Assembly (NCBI RefSeq): GCF_039529835.1
Contig: NZ_CP154262.1
Coordinates: 2,356,001-2,420,000 of the forward strand
Length of the DNA: 64,000 nt
DNA from: Arthrobacter sp. TMP15
GTDB lineage: Bacteria > Actinomycetota > Actinomycetes > Actinomycetales > Micrococcaceae
Direction: 5' to 3'
Positions 1 to 7,272 of the stretch are shown piece after piece. Positions within the stretch are counted from its first letter, which is position 1; the number at the start of each line of letters is the position of its first letter. Both the position numbers and the translations under genes were made by a program. Under the pieces are notes generated by a model. That model saw only the letters and a program-made list of their open reading frames with translations, made no database searches and was not told where the DNA came from.

Positions 1-275
1 GGGCAGTGGGGGTCAGCGCAGCGCCATATTCGTTTGGCCCAATCTAGCCGGACCGGGCGGCCATGATCCGGAGTGTCATGCAGACGCACCACGCGCCGGC
101 CGTAGCCAATAGCCACGACCCCACAGACCGGGCAGCCAGTGAGACTCTGGTCGGTTTCAACAGTGATGATTTGCTCGCGGGCGGTGTTTTCCACGGCAAT
201 GACGTGGATACCTGGAACATCTAGGAGAGCGTCGGCACGCGCACGCCAGCCCGGGCAACAAGTAGCATTATTCAT
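1..275 (-). CDS. ISL3-family transposase, N-terminal part (cut by window edge)
   Basis: The reverse strand reads from an ATG at 275 out through base 1, so only about 91 N-terminal residues are visible. The translation begins MNNATCCPGW and carries the paired-cysteine pattern of the ISL3 N-terminal zinc-binding domain (CPVCG, then CADPHCP at the edge) with the usual GRRVVRLHDTP-like segment between. ISL3 transposases are DDE enzymes that move the element by cut and paste. Bases 311-328 just upstream look like its terminal inverted repeat. Whether the copy is intact cannot be judged because the catalytic part lies outside the window. Confidence 0.75.
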   Translation of the reverse strand, partial: MNNATCCPGWRARADALLDVPGIHVIAVENTAREQIITVETDQSLTGCPVCGVVAIGYGRRVVRLHDTPDHGRPVRLDWAKRIWRCADPHC

Positions 276-310
276 GTCAGGGTTTCTTGTGAAAGTTTTT
301 CTTAGTCGAT

Positions 311-328
311 AACCATTCAAAGAGACCC
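311..328. repeat. Probable terminal inverted repeat of the leftmost ISL3 copy
   Basis: Read on the minus strand the segment begins GGGTCTCTTTGAATGGTT, resembling the GGCTCTTYG starts of the other ISL3 ends in this window. It sits 36 bases upstream of the transposase start, as expected for this family. The partner repeat is outside the window. Confidence 0.45.
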
Positions 329-350
329 TGATGTCTCTCTCCTGCAGCCA

Positions 351-485
351 CGCCGCGCCAAGACGATTGAGGCAACGCCACATAACGCACATGGCCCGCG
401 GAACTTCTCGAACTACCGGCTGCGCAATCTGATCAGTGCCGGAGGCCACCGTCCGTACCGAATCAAACCCACCAACCATGCCTAA
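351..485 (+). pseudogene. ISL3 transposase C-terminal remnant
   Basis: A plus-strand frame ending at a TAA at 483-485 reads IEATPHNAHGPRNFSNYRL and then RNLISAGGHRPYR. This matches the conserved C-terminus of ISL3 transposases (IEATNN...ARGFRNxxNYRLR). Everything upstream of about base 351 is missing and part of the IEAT region seems deleted. Bases 478-497 (reverse complement GGCTCTTCGTAATTAGGCAT) look like its terminal inverted repeat. It faces the partial copy at 1-275, so two ISL3 remnants abut head to head at about 330-350. Confidence 0.65.
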
Positions 486-557
486 TTACGAAGAGCCGGT
501 AAGGTAGCCTTAGTTAGCATGAAATCCGATTTAAAATAACGGAAGCGGAGAGACAAA

Positions 558-1478
558 TTGATCGCCCATGACTTACCGGCCCCAGTTTGCCTAACCGTAG
601 ACGCAAAGACTGTTCTTATCGCCGCCCCCTCAGTCAACGACCATATTGGCCGCGTCATACGGACGACAAATCAATTTTACGAGGCGGAACTCTTGGCGGT
701 CGTGGGCGCTCTCCTCAAGCCGGGCGATCTCGTCGTTGACGCAGGTGCGAATATTGGGAATCATTCCCTCTACTTTGCAGGAATTCGTGGCTGCAAAGTG
801 GTCGCATTCGAACCGATTCCCCAGACTGCTAAAGTCCTCAAGCACAATATTGAAATCAATTTCTTAGACGAGCTAATCGAGCTGCGTAATCGTGCTTTGG
901 GAGCCACCCGAGGCAACGCGGTTCTTGATGCCTACGACGAAAATAATGTCGGTGCCGCGAGACTGACTTCGCGACCAGGACTACATTTCGAAGCAAAATT
1001 CGTGGTTAGCACTCTCGATGAAGAATTCTTTAGTCAAACCATCCGACTCTTAAAAGTTGATGTCGAGGGCATGGACTTGGAGGTTCTCGAGGGTGCGCAG
1101 GCCATCATCAACCGCGACCGCCCTATAATTACCTGCGAGGCTGCAACCGAAACCAGTCGAGGTCGTCTCCTAGATTGGGCTGCAGCTACTGGCTACACCT
1201 GGGTTGGAACATACTGTGCTACAGCGACCTTGATCTTAGCACCAAATGAAGTCGACCGCCGAAACGATATTGAGTTGATCCGTAGCGCCCAGGCCCGATC
1301 TTCATCTCTAAGGACCACAGATCTTGAGGCGCGGCTCCTACGCTCAAATCGATATACAGAACGGCTTCATCGCGAAGCTCTCGCACTCAACGATGAACTG
1401 ACTCTAAAACTGGAGAGTCTTCACCAGCAGGTTGAAGGACTCGAAGCCCGAATGAAGGATGGAATTAGGCGTGATTAG
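558..1478 (+). CDS. FkbM-family SAM-dependent methyltransferase
   Basis: The 306-residue protein has the FkbM methyltransferase signature: the SAM-binding loop VVDAGANIGNHSLYF (59-73), VVAFEPIPQTAKVL (81-94) and LLKVDVEGMDLEVLEGA (164-180). FkbM enzymes O-methylate sugars and other small molecules and are common in polysaccharide clusters. The C-terminal 50 residues are charged and heptad-like (LEARLLRSNRYTERLHREA...), a likely coiled coil. The start is TTG at 558, preceded by a GGAAGCGGAGAG ribosome site at 541-552. It overlaps the next gene by 20 bases, so the two are probably co-translated. The substrate is unknown; a surface glycan is inferred from context. Confidence 0.85.
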   Translation: MIAHDLPAPVCLTVDAKTVLIAAPSVNDHIGRVIRTTNQFYEAELLAVVGALLKPGDLVVDAGANIGNHSLYFAGIRGCKVVAFEPIPQTAKVLKHNIEINFLDELIELRNRALGATRGNAVLDAYDENNVGAARLTSRPGLHFEAKFVVSTLDEEFFSQTIRLLKVDVEGMDLEVLEGAQAIINRDRPIITCEAATETSRGRLLDWAAATGYTWVGTYCATATLILAPNEVDRRNDIELIRSAQARSSSLRTTDLEARLLRSNRYTERLHREALALNDELTLKLESLHQQVEGLEARMKDGIRRD

Positions 1479-3465
1479 CGGCCAAGCACCAGAACGAGAC
1501 TACTCGCGATGGACTAACCAAAAACACTTGGTGTGGAGTAGCGCCGAGAACTTCTTCCGAGACTCTAAATTCGCCGACGGAATCCATACGCTCAAATTTG
1601 GTGATGGAGCAGAACTCGACATAATGCTGAGGGGTCTAAATTCCCAGTCTCAACTGGCCGTACCCGTGTTCTTCTCTGGGGCAGTACAAGACAGAGCACG
1701 AAAATCCGGACCATTCTTCTCAGGGGAAACGATTGCGCACGAACTTTCCATCCCTTTCATTTCCATAGCTGATCCCGGCTTGGAAATCGATGGCTCCACC
1801 CATATCGCCTGGTATGCAGGAAGTCTTGAGTTCGATGTGGTAACTGCTATTTCTAGTTTGCTTGAATCGATCGCAACACGTCTTGATCGGGAGCTTCTCC
1901 TAATCGGCGGATGCGCCGGAGGATTCGCTGCAATTCTTTTCGGCACTATCCTCGGTGATCGTGCGTCAGTACTGGCTTGGAATCCCCAAACAGACATCTT
2001 ACGGTATGCTCCCTCGTTCGTGCAGCAGTACCTTGTCTCCGCCTTCGCCGAAAATTTTAGCACCGATAATTTCGATGCTGACTGGCGTGAAAAGGCTAAA
2101 ATCTACCTAGACGGAATCGGCGTTGAAACGAGCTTAATGAACGCTGCACGAAATCAGCTCCCTCGTCGTATGTTTATAATCCAGAATGCATCCGATTGGC
2201 ATGTACGGGAACATACGGCACCACTAATTAATCATTTCGGCATGGATTACTGGTCGCGCGGGCTACACACGAAAAACTCCAGTCACGCTATCTGGATCAC
2301 AGACTTTGGCGAAGGTCACGCACCGCTTCCGTCGGCCGCTGTGGCCTCGGCTATAAAAGAGTTTCTCACACCTGCTGCCACAATCGATTCCGTGCAGACC
2401 AGTCTCATCAGGACCGGATTCAATGCCGGGGTGCAACCAGGGACGGAACCCCGCAGTCTGACTCATATAGCGGACCGCCTCATACAAGAAATGAAGCTTG
2501 TATGGAAGCACGACCGAGAATCCCAAAGTGTCGAAATTGAATTCGGAAGAATTCCACCACATTTTGGCGGCCTACGTTTTGGCTTCTTTACGGAACTCGA
2601 TAGTGGTCAGCTACACCAGCTTCGCTGGTTTTCTTCGGTCAGTTCGTTTAAATTTTCCGGGAAGCAATCCACTCTCGGTAAAACTATCACTGTAAAAGTG
2701 CAGGACGGCTTCGGCCAAGCCATTGGTGCATTAAATATGGAAGTTCCTCCCAAAAAAAATCGAATTTTTATCTATGGCAGTTGCGTTTCTCGGGATCCAT
2801 TCTCTTTTGAACATGACTTTGAATTAGTTGACTACGTGGCACGGTCCTCGCTTGGAAGCGCTTTTGCTTCTCCGCCGGACAGATATAGTTTGAACTCACC
2901 ACCTGATTTGACCAAGATTGATAGTGCTTTCCAAAGAAGGATGGTGAAAATAGACGTGGAAAAGCGCCTCCATTCATTACTCCTCGATTCAAATTTCGAT
3001 GTCCTTTTATTAGATCTTATTGACGAGCGTCTTCAACTTTTTCCTTTTTGCGGAACCTATTTAACTTACTCCGTAGAATTGCAACGTTCGGGCGTGTCTT
3101 CTCTAAGAGCTGGACTGATTCCACCGGGATCCTCTGAGTTTTTTAAACTTTGGGAAACGGGCCTTGAGAAACTCATACACGCTTGCTCACCTACACGAAT
3201 CATCGTTAACAAAACATATTGGGCTACTCATATGGTTGATGGAAGTCCTTTGCCACAGCAGGACAACATCGCGAGAAATAACGATATTCTGGACGCACTG
3301 TACGCCCGGCTTGCTTCTCTCGATGGAATTCGATTTATAGAATATCCAACCAAATCCCTGGTTGCAGATTCGGACCATAAGTGGGGGGTGGCTCCTTACC
3401 ATTATGTTCCAGGAGCTGGCGAGCACCTCCTCGCCTCGCTTGAAATGATATTAAGACAACCATGA
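1459..3465 (+). CDS. Two-domain protein: alpha/beta-hydrolase-like domain plus DUF6270-like domain
   Basis: The protein has 668 residues. Residues about 60-305 look like an alpha/beta hydrolase, with a nucleophile elbow LLLIGGCAGGFAA (147-158) in which Cys152 takes the usual serine position. Possible partners are Asp247 (NASDWHV) and His288 (GEGHAPL). Residues about 434-665 resemble DUF6270, opening with FIYGSCVSRD (437-446), which recalls the GDS/SGNH block I of esterases. No signal peptide is seen, so it is probably cytoplasmic. It overlaps the FkbM gene by 20 bases. A role in modifying a surface glycan, such as acyl transfer or removal, is an inference. The reading frame looks intact up to the ISL3 debris 140 bases downstream. 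Confidence 0.6.
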   Translation: MELGVISGQAPERDYSRWTNQKHLVWSSAENFFRDSKFADGIHTLKFGDGAELDIMLRGLNSQSQLAVPVFFSGAVQDRARKSGPFFSGETIAHELSIPFISIADPGLEIDGSTHIAWYAGSLEFDVVTAISSLLESIATRLDRELLLIGGCAGGFAAILFGTILGDRASVLAWNPQTDILRYAPSFVQQYLVSAFAENFSTDNFDADWREKAKIYLDGIGVETSLMNAARNQLPRRMFIIQNASDWHVREHTAPLINHFGMDYWSRGLHTKNSSHAIWITDFGEGHAPLPSAAVASAIKEFLTPAATIDSVQTSLIRTGFNAGVQPGTEPRSLTHIADRLIQEMKLVWKHDRESQSVEIEFGRIPPHFGGLRFGFFTELDSGQLHQLRWFSSVSSFKFSGKQSTLGKTITVKVQDGFGQAIGALNMEVPPKKNRIFIYGSCVSRDPFSFEHDFELVDYVARSSLGSAFASPPDRYSLNSPPDLTKIDSAFQRRMVKIDVEKRLHSLLLDSNFDVLLLDLIDERLQLFPFCGTYLTYSVELQRSGVSSLRAGLIPPGSSEFFKLWETGLEKLIHACSPTRIIVNKTYWATHMVDGSPLPQQDNIARNNDILDALYARLASLDGIRFIEYPTKSLVADSDHKWGVAPYHYVPGAGEHLLASLEMILRQP

Positions 3466-3602
3466 GACGCTATCCAGTGTTCGCGTAAACACAATAGTGT
3501 ATTGACTGCTGACCAGACATATTCCCACTCCTAAAGGCTAGCCCAGATTTTGCATGATGATCTGGGTGTTGGGCCGGTAGCGGCTTGACTCGCTGTCGGT
3601 CT

Positions 3603-3610
3603 GGTTTCAG
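3603..3610. repeat. 8-bp target-site duplication, left copy (GGTTTCAG)
   Basis: GGTTTCAG immediately precedes the left end of the ISL3 element and is repeated exactly at 5055-5062 right after its other end. Eight-base duplications are the norm for ISL3-family insertion. Confidence 0.85.
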
Positions 3611-3659
3611 GGCTCTCCGTGGTTCGTGGTGAAATCTGGTTTCGTGTCCTTGAACAAAG

Positions 3660-5026
3660 GTGGCTCGTAGCCCTGTTGTGATGGATGTTCTGACGCATTC
3701 ATCGATGACAGGACTACGAGCCTTGAACGCGCTTACTTTGCCGCACCCTGATGCTGCCACCACGATCTTCAACCTCAAGGATTACCGGGTTCTTGAGACT
3801 CAGATCCTTGATTATGGGCAACGCCGCGTTCATGTTGAAAGTACCGTCGAGTCAGGCTGCCCCGGGTGCGGGGTGATCGGTACTCGGTGCCATTCCAGAC
3901 GCTGGCAGCGAGTCCGGGACATCCCCATCGCTGGCCCGGTCGAGGTACTCTGGCGCAAGCGCCGCTACTTTTGCGATGAGTCAGTGTGCGAGCGAAAGAC
4001 CTTTTCTGAGGCCACTGCCCAGGTTCCAGCCAGGGCTCGCTCTACCCGCCGGCTCCATGGCGCACTCGTTGATGCGGTGGTCTCTTCCGGGCGGGCAGCG
4101 ACAGAAACAGCCATCGCCCATGGCGTCTCATGGTGGCTTGTGCAAAAAGCCTTGACCATGGCGGCAACGAAACTACCCAACGTTGATCTCCTCCGACCAC
4201 GAATGCTCGGGATCGATGAACACCGCTTCCGGTCCGTGCGCTTCTTCAAAAACACCGAGACCAATACGTGGCAGCGGATCGAACCGTGGATGACAACGAT
4301 CGTTGACCTAGATACCGGGCAGATCCTGGGTGTTGTTGACGGCAGGGACCACACCGGAGTCGGAGCATGGCTGATCAAGCGCCCCCTGGAGTGGCGGCTC
4401 GGCGTTCAAGTTGTAGCTATCGATCCCTCAGCAGCATTCCGCAAAGCCTTGCGGATGTGGCTGCCCCGCACCGCCGTCTCCGTTGATCACTTCCACCTCA
4501 TCCAACTAACAAATCAGGCACTGACAGAGGTACGCCAACACCTTTCTCACAGGCGCGGGGGCGTCGTGGCCGGGCCGTGGATCCGGCCTGGGCACACCGG
4601 ATGTTGCTCCTGCGGGGCGCTGATTCACTGTCGGAAGCAGCCAAGGCAAGGCTGGAGAAAGTCTTCGCAACGGATGACCCCACCGGGAAACTCAAGGCAG
4701 CCTGGGACGTGAAAGAACAAGTACGAACACTGCTGCGCACCGGCTCGTTGGAAGACGCCGAACTAGCCAAGGAAGACCTCGAGCGGCTGGTGAAGGAATC
4801 CGACCAACCTGAGACGACCAGGCTGTGGCGGACGCTTTGCCGGTGGTGGACAGAGATTGAAGTCCTCATCGTCACCGGCGCCACCACAGGGAAAGTAGAA
4901 GCAAACAACACCAGCATCAAACACATCAAAAGGACAGGCCGCGGCTTCGTCAATAGCACCAACTACACAACACGCATTATGCTCAGAAGCGCCGCCAGAA
5001 CAGCGGTGAACTTTCCATTGCAATAA
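3660..5026 (+). pseudogene. ISL3 transposase, frameshifted (copy 1)
   Basis: The first frame (3660-4712) carries the N-terminal zinc domain (CPGCG...C-H...CDESVC), a helix-turn-helix region and the DDE core (MLGIDEH, VVAIDPSAAF, VDHFH). The second frame continues from DPAWAHRMLLLRGAD at 4577 to the C-terminus (VEANNTSIKHIKR) at 5026. Compared with copy 2, which reads SHQVHGRRGRAVDPAW, one base is missing near 4548-4551 (TCTCACAGG for TCTCACCAGG). Translation could start at GTG 3660 or ATG 3705; the ATG lies in one arm of a hairpin. A single frameshift leaves it inactive unless ribosomes slip. Confidence 0.85.
3662..3722 (+). promoter_or_regulatory. Subterminal hairpin in the ISL3 leader (copy 1)
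   Basis: Arms at 3662-3676 (GGCTCGTAGCCCTGT) and 3708-3722 (ACAGGACTACGAGCC) pair at 14 of 15 positions around a 31-base loop. The ATG candidate start at 3705-3707 is directly beside the right arm. Equivalent hairpins occur in two other ISL3 copies (7107-7168, 13316-13358). A role in damping read-through translation of transposase is inferred by analogy with leader hairpins in other insertion sequences. Confidence 0.5.
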
Positions 5027-5054
5027 GGGAATTCACCACGAAACGCGGAGAGCC

Positions 5055-5062
5055 GGTTTCAG
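5055..5062. repeat. 8-bp target-site duplication, right copy (GGTTTCAG)
   Basis: This is an exact repeat of 3603-3610. The next base, 5063, is the first base of the terminal repeat of the second ISL3 element. Confidence 0.85.
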
Positions 5063-5105
5063 GGCTCTTCGTGGTTCGTGGGGATTTGGATTCCCGGGGT
5101 AAGTA

Positions 5106-5828
5106 TTATGCCGTCGTCCGTGCGGCACTTCTCAAGAGAATAACTGACGTGTAGTTGTTTGGGTTGCGGTAGCCGCGGGCGGTGCGTTTGATGTGTTTGA
5201 TGGCTGTGTTGTTTGCTTCGACTTATCCGGTGGTGGCGCCAGTGACGATGAGGACCTCGGTTTCGTTCCACCACCGGCAAATGGTTCGCCAGAGCCTGGT
5301 CGTCTCCGGTTGCTTCGATGCTTGAACGAGCGTCTCGAGATGCTTCTTTGCTAGCTCGGCGTCCTCCAGTGAACCGGTGCGCAGTAAGACCCTGAGTTGT
5401 TCTTTCACTTCCCACGCGGCTTTGAGTTTCCCGGTCGGATCGTCCTTGGCGAAGAGGTTCTCCAACCTGGCACGGGCATTCTCTGAGAGGGTGTCGCCGG
5501 CGCGTAGGAGCAGCATGCGGTGCGCCCAGGCCGGATCAACTGCCCGTCCTCGCCGGCCATGAACCTGATGGGAGAGCTGCTGTCGGACCTCGGTCATGGC
5601 TTGGTTCGCTAGGGAGACAAGGTGGAAGTGATCCACCGCTAACGCGGTTCGGGGCAGCCACATCCGCAGCGCTTTTCTAAAGGCTACTGACGGGTCAATG
5701 GCTACAACGTGCACTCCCAGACGCCATTCCAAGGGACGTTGAATCAACCACGCACCAACGCCCACATGATCACGGCCATCGACAACGCCAAGGACTTGCC
5801 CGGTATCGAGGTCAACGAGCGGTGTGAT
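5106..5828 (-). pseudogene. ISL3 transposase C-terminal two thirds (copy 2)
   Basis: The frame runs from VDLDTGQVLGVVDGRDHVG through AIDPSVAF, VDHFH and DPAWAHRMLLLR to TGATTG, where a TAA replaces the AAA codon seen in other copies (GGA-TAA-GTC near 5225). After that stop the family C-terminus (VEANNTAIKHIKRT...) continues in the same frame to 5106. It is fused at about 5824-5829 to a reverse-transcriptase fragment. It is dead twice over, by truncation and by a nonsense codon. Confidence 0.8.
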
Positions 5829-6390
5829 CGATGCGATCGAAACACGCCTTGATGTCTGCCTCGAGCACCGTCTCATACCCATGAGATGTGTAATGGTGAA
5901 TGTCTGCGATAGCATCCTGTGCCCGCCGATTCGGTCTGAACCCATACGAAGACGGTTGGAAATCCGCTTCGAATATCGGTTCCAGCACCAGCTTCAACGA
6001 CGCCTGCACCACCCTGTCAGCCAATGTCGGAATGCCCAGTTGCCTGATCTTCCCACTAACCTTAGGGATCTCCACCCGCCGCACTGGTTGCGGCCGAAAC
6101 GAATCCGTCCTCAACAGGCCGCGGATGTGATCAATGAATTCCTCTGCCCCCACCCAGAAACTGATGGTTTCTTTCGTTACCTGATCAATCCCGGGCGTCT
6201 GTGCACCACGATTACTGGCCACGCGTTCCCACGCAACCAGAAGAAAATCGGGGTCACAGACAAGGTTGAACAGATCATTGAACTTCTTACCGGGATCACT
6301 CCCGGCCCACCGATGTAGCTTTACCTGCATCCGTTGTACTTTCACCCGCGCCACATCACTGCGAGCACGAGGGTCCTCACCGACATTCAC
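5812..6390 (-). pseudogene. Group II intron reverse transcriptase/maturase, N-terminal fragment
   Basis: The 192-residue frame starts at GTG 6390 and has the conserved opening of intron-encoded RTs: QVKLHRWAGSDPGKKFNDL, WERVASNRGAQTPGIDQ, PVRRVEIPKVSGKIRQLGI, PTLADRVVQASLKLVLEPI, SSYGFRPNRRAQDAI and DIKACFDRIDH. The YADD catalytic block, the maturase X domain and any DNA-binding or endonuclease domains are absent. The frame breaks into ISL3 sequence at about 5824-5829. It cannot be functional. It shows the intron once carried a full LtrA-type protein. Confidence 0.85.
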
Positions 6391-7005
6391 CAGTGAACCT
6401 CCAACCCTTTACACGATTCCACTCCCTGACACACTGCCGCCCTTGGCCATGTGACCGGCTTTCCCGGCCTCGGACTACTACGGCGGCTCCGCCCCAGAAA
6501 CGCCCTTCAACAGGCAAAGTGTCTATCCGCCCCACCAAAACACAGCGGCACGGAACGAGACGCTTCCGGTTCCCACGTTCACTTGCATTCGATCAGCGAG
6601 TTAGGCACCCGGCTATACCCCTGCGGCATCATCACGGCTACGCCGTAGACCTTCACCATGATTTCCTGGCCCCAACGAGACAAACCGGACCAAAAGTTCC
6701 CCGCCACCCCACTACCTGCGGAAGAGAACGGGTACGCACCGCACCCCTGCCCAAATTTCCTTGATTTAGAGCAGGCACTGATTGAAGAGGTTTAACAACA
6801 CCGGTTCCTTACGTATACCTTCCCGCCTCGCTCACCAGACCCAGCCCGTCATGGAATCCCGGACCGTTCCGACTTTGTCACGGCTGCTCCCACCTCACCC
6901 ATCAATCCATGGGCCCGGCTGCCGTCAGCTTCAACCAGCACCTACGAGTGCCAGCAGACCGAGGTCTCACACCTCCATTCGAACAACAAGCGCCTCGTGG
7001 CGCAC
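5824..7005 (-). mobile_element. Group II intron, 5' portion, nested in ISL3
   Basis: On the minus strand the intron appears to begin at 7005 with GTGCGCCACGAGGCGCTTG, a typical group II 5' end (GTGYG). About 615 bases of structured non-coding sequence (6391-7005) precede the RT frame, the size expected for ribozyme domains I-III. The stretch near 6430-6470 (ACATGGCCAAGGGCGGCAG in reverse) is familiar from the region just before intron ORFs. Domains V and VI and the 3' splice site are missing, so it cannot splice. The 5' exon is the ISL3 transposase at about codon 38. Confidence 0.7.
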
Positions 7006-7106
7006 GTCCCACATCAGTAGTACACCTCAGTTGAGATGACACGGTAGTCAGGCAGATTGAAAAGAGTGGTGGCAGCGTCGGCTGCCAAAAAGGTAGGCTC
7101 GTTCAA
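7006..7106 (-). pseudogene. ISL3 transposase N-terminus (copy 2, 5' exon of the intron)
   Basis: The minus strand reads LNEPTFLAADAATTLFNLP and then DYRVISTEV. This aligns with LNALTLPHPDAATTIFNLK-DYRVLETQ of copy 1. It then runs into a stop and the intron 5' end at 7005. It shows where the intron entered the transposase gene. Confidence 0.7.
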
Positions 7107-7168
7107 GGCTCGTGGTCCTGTTCCAGGTTGAACGCTTAGACACACTCATCCCAACAGGCCCACGGGCC
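7107..7168 (-). promoter_or_regulatory. Subterminal hairpin in the ISL3 leader (copy 2)
   Basis: Arms at 7107-7122 (GGCTCGTGGTCCTGTT) and 7153-7168 (AACAGGCCCACGGGCC) pair at 14 of 16 positions. Position relative to the element end and the transposase start matches the hairpin of copy 1, although the loop sequence differs. Confidence 0.5.
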
Positions 7169-7272
7169 CTTTGCATAGCTAAATCAAGAACTCAAACCCC
7201 CACCAACCACCAAGAGCCGGTTAGGCCGTCGTCACAGTCCGGAGTCATGGGCACCTGGCACCGCGTCGATAC

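Larger units (their letters stand above)
3611..5054 (+). mobile_element. ISL3-family insertion sequence, full length (copy 1)
   Basis: The 1444-bp element has 25-bp terminal inverted repeats that match at 22 positions: the left end GGCTCTCCGTGGTTCGTGG at 3611 and the right end, read in reverse, GGCTCTCCGCGTTTCGTGG at 5054. It is flanked by a perfect 8-bp duplication. The only gene is a transposase with one frameshift. The right-hand duplication is directly followed by the terminal repeat of a second ISL3 copy, so insertion happened exactly beside that end. Confidence 0.9.
5063..7218 (-). mobile_element. ISL3-family insertion sequence (copy 2), interrupted by a group II intron
   Basis: The ends are matching inverted repeats: GGCTCTTCGTGGTTCGTGG at 5063 and, read in reverse, GGCTCTTGGTGGTTGGTGG at 7218 (about 23 of 26 positions match). 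The C-terminal two thirds of the transposase occupies 5106-5828 and its N-terminus lies at about 7006-7106, both on the minus strand. Between them is the 5' part of a group II intron (5824-7005). The middle of the transposase and the 3' part of the intron are missing. The outer flanks (GGTTTCAG and GGTTAGGC) share only four bases, so a target duplication is not clear. Confidence 0.8.
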
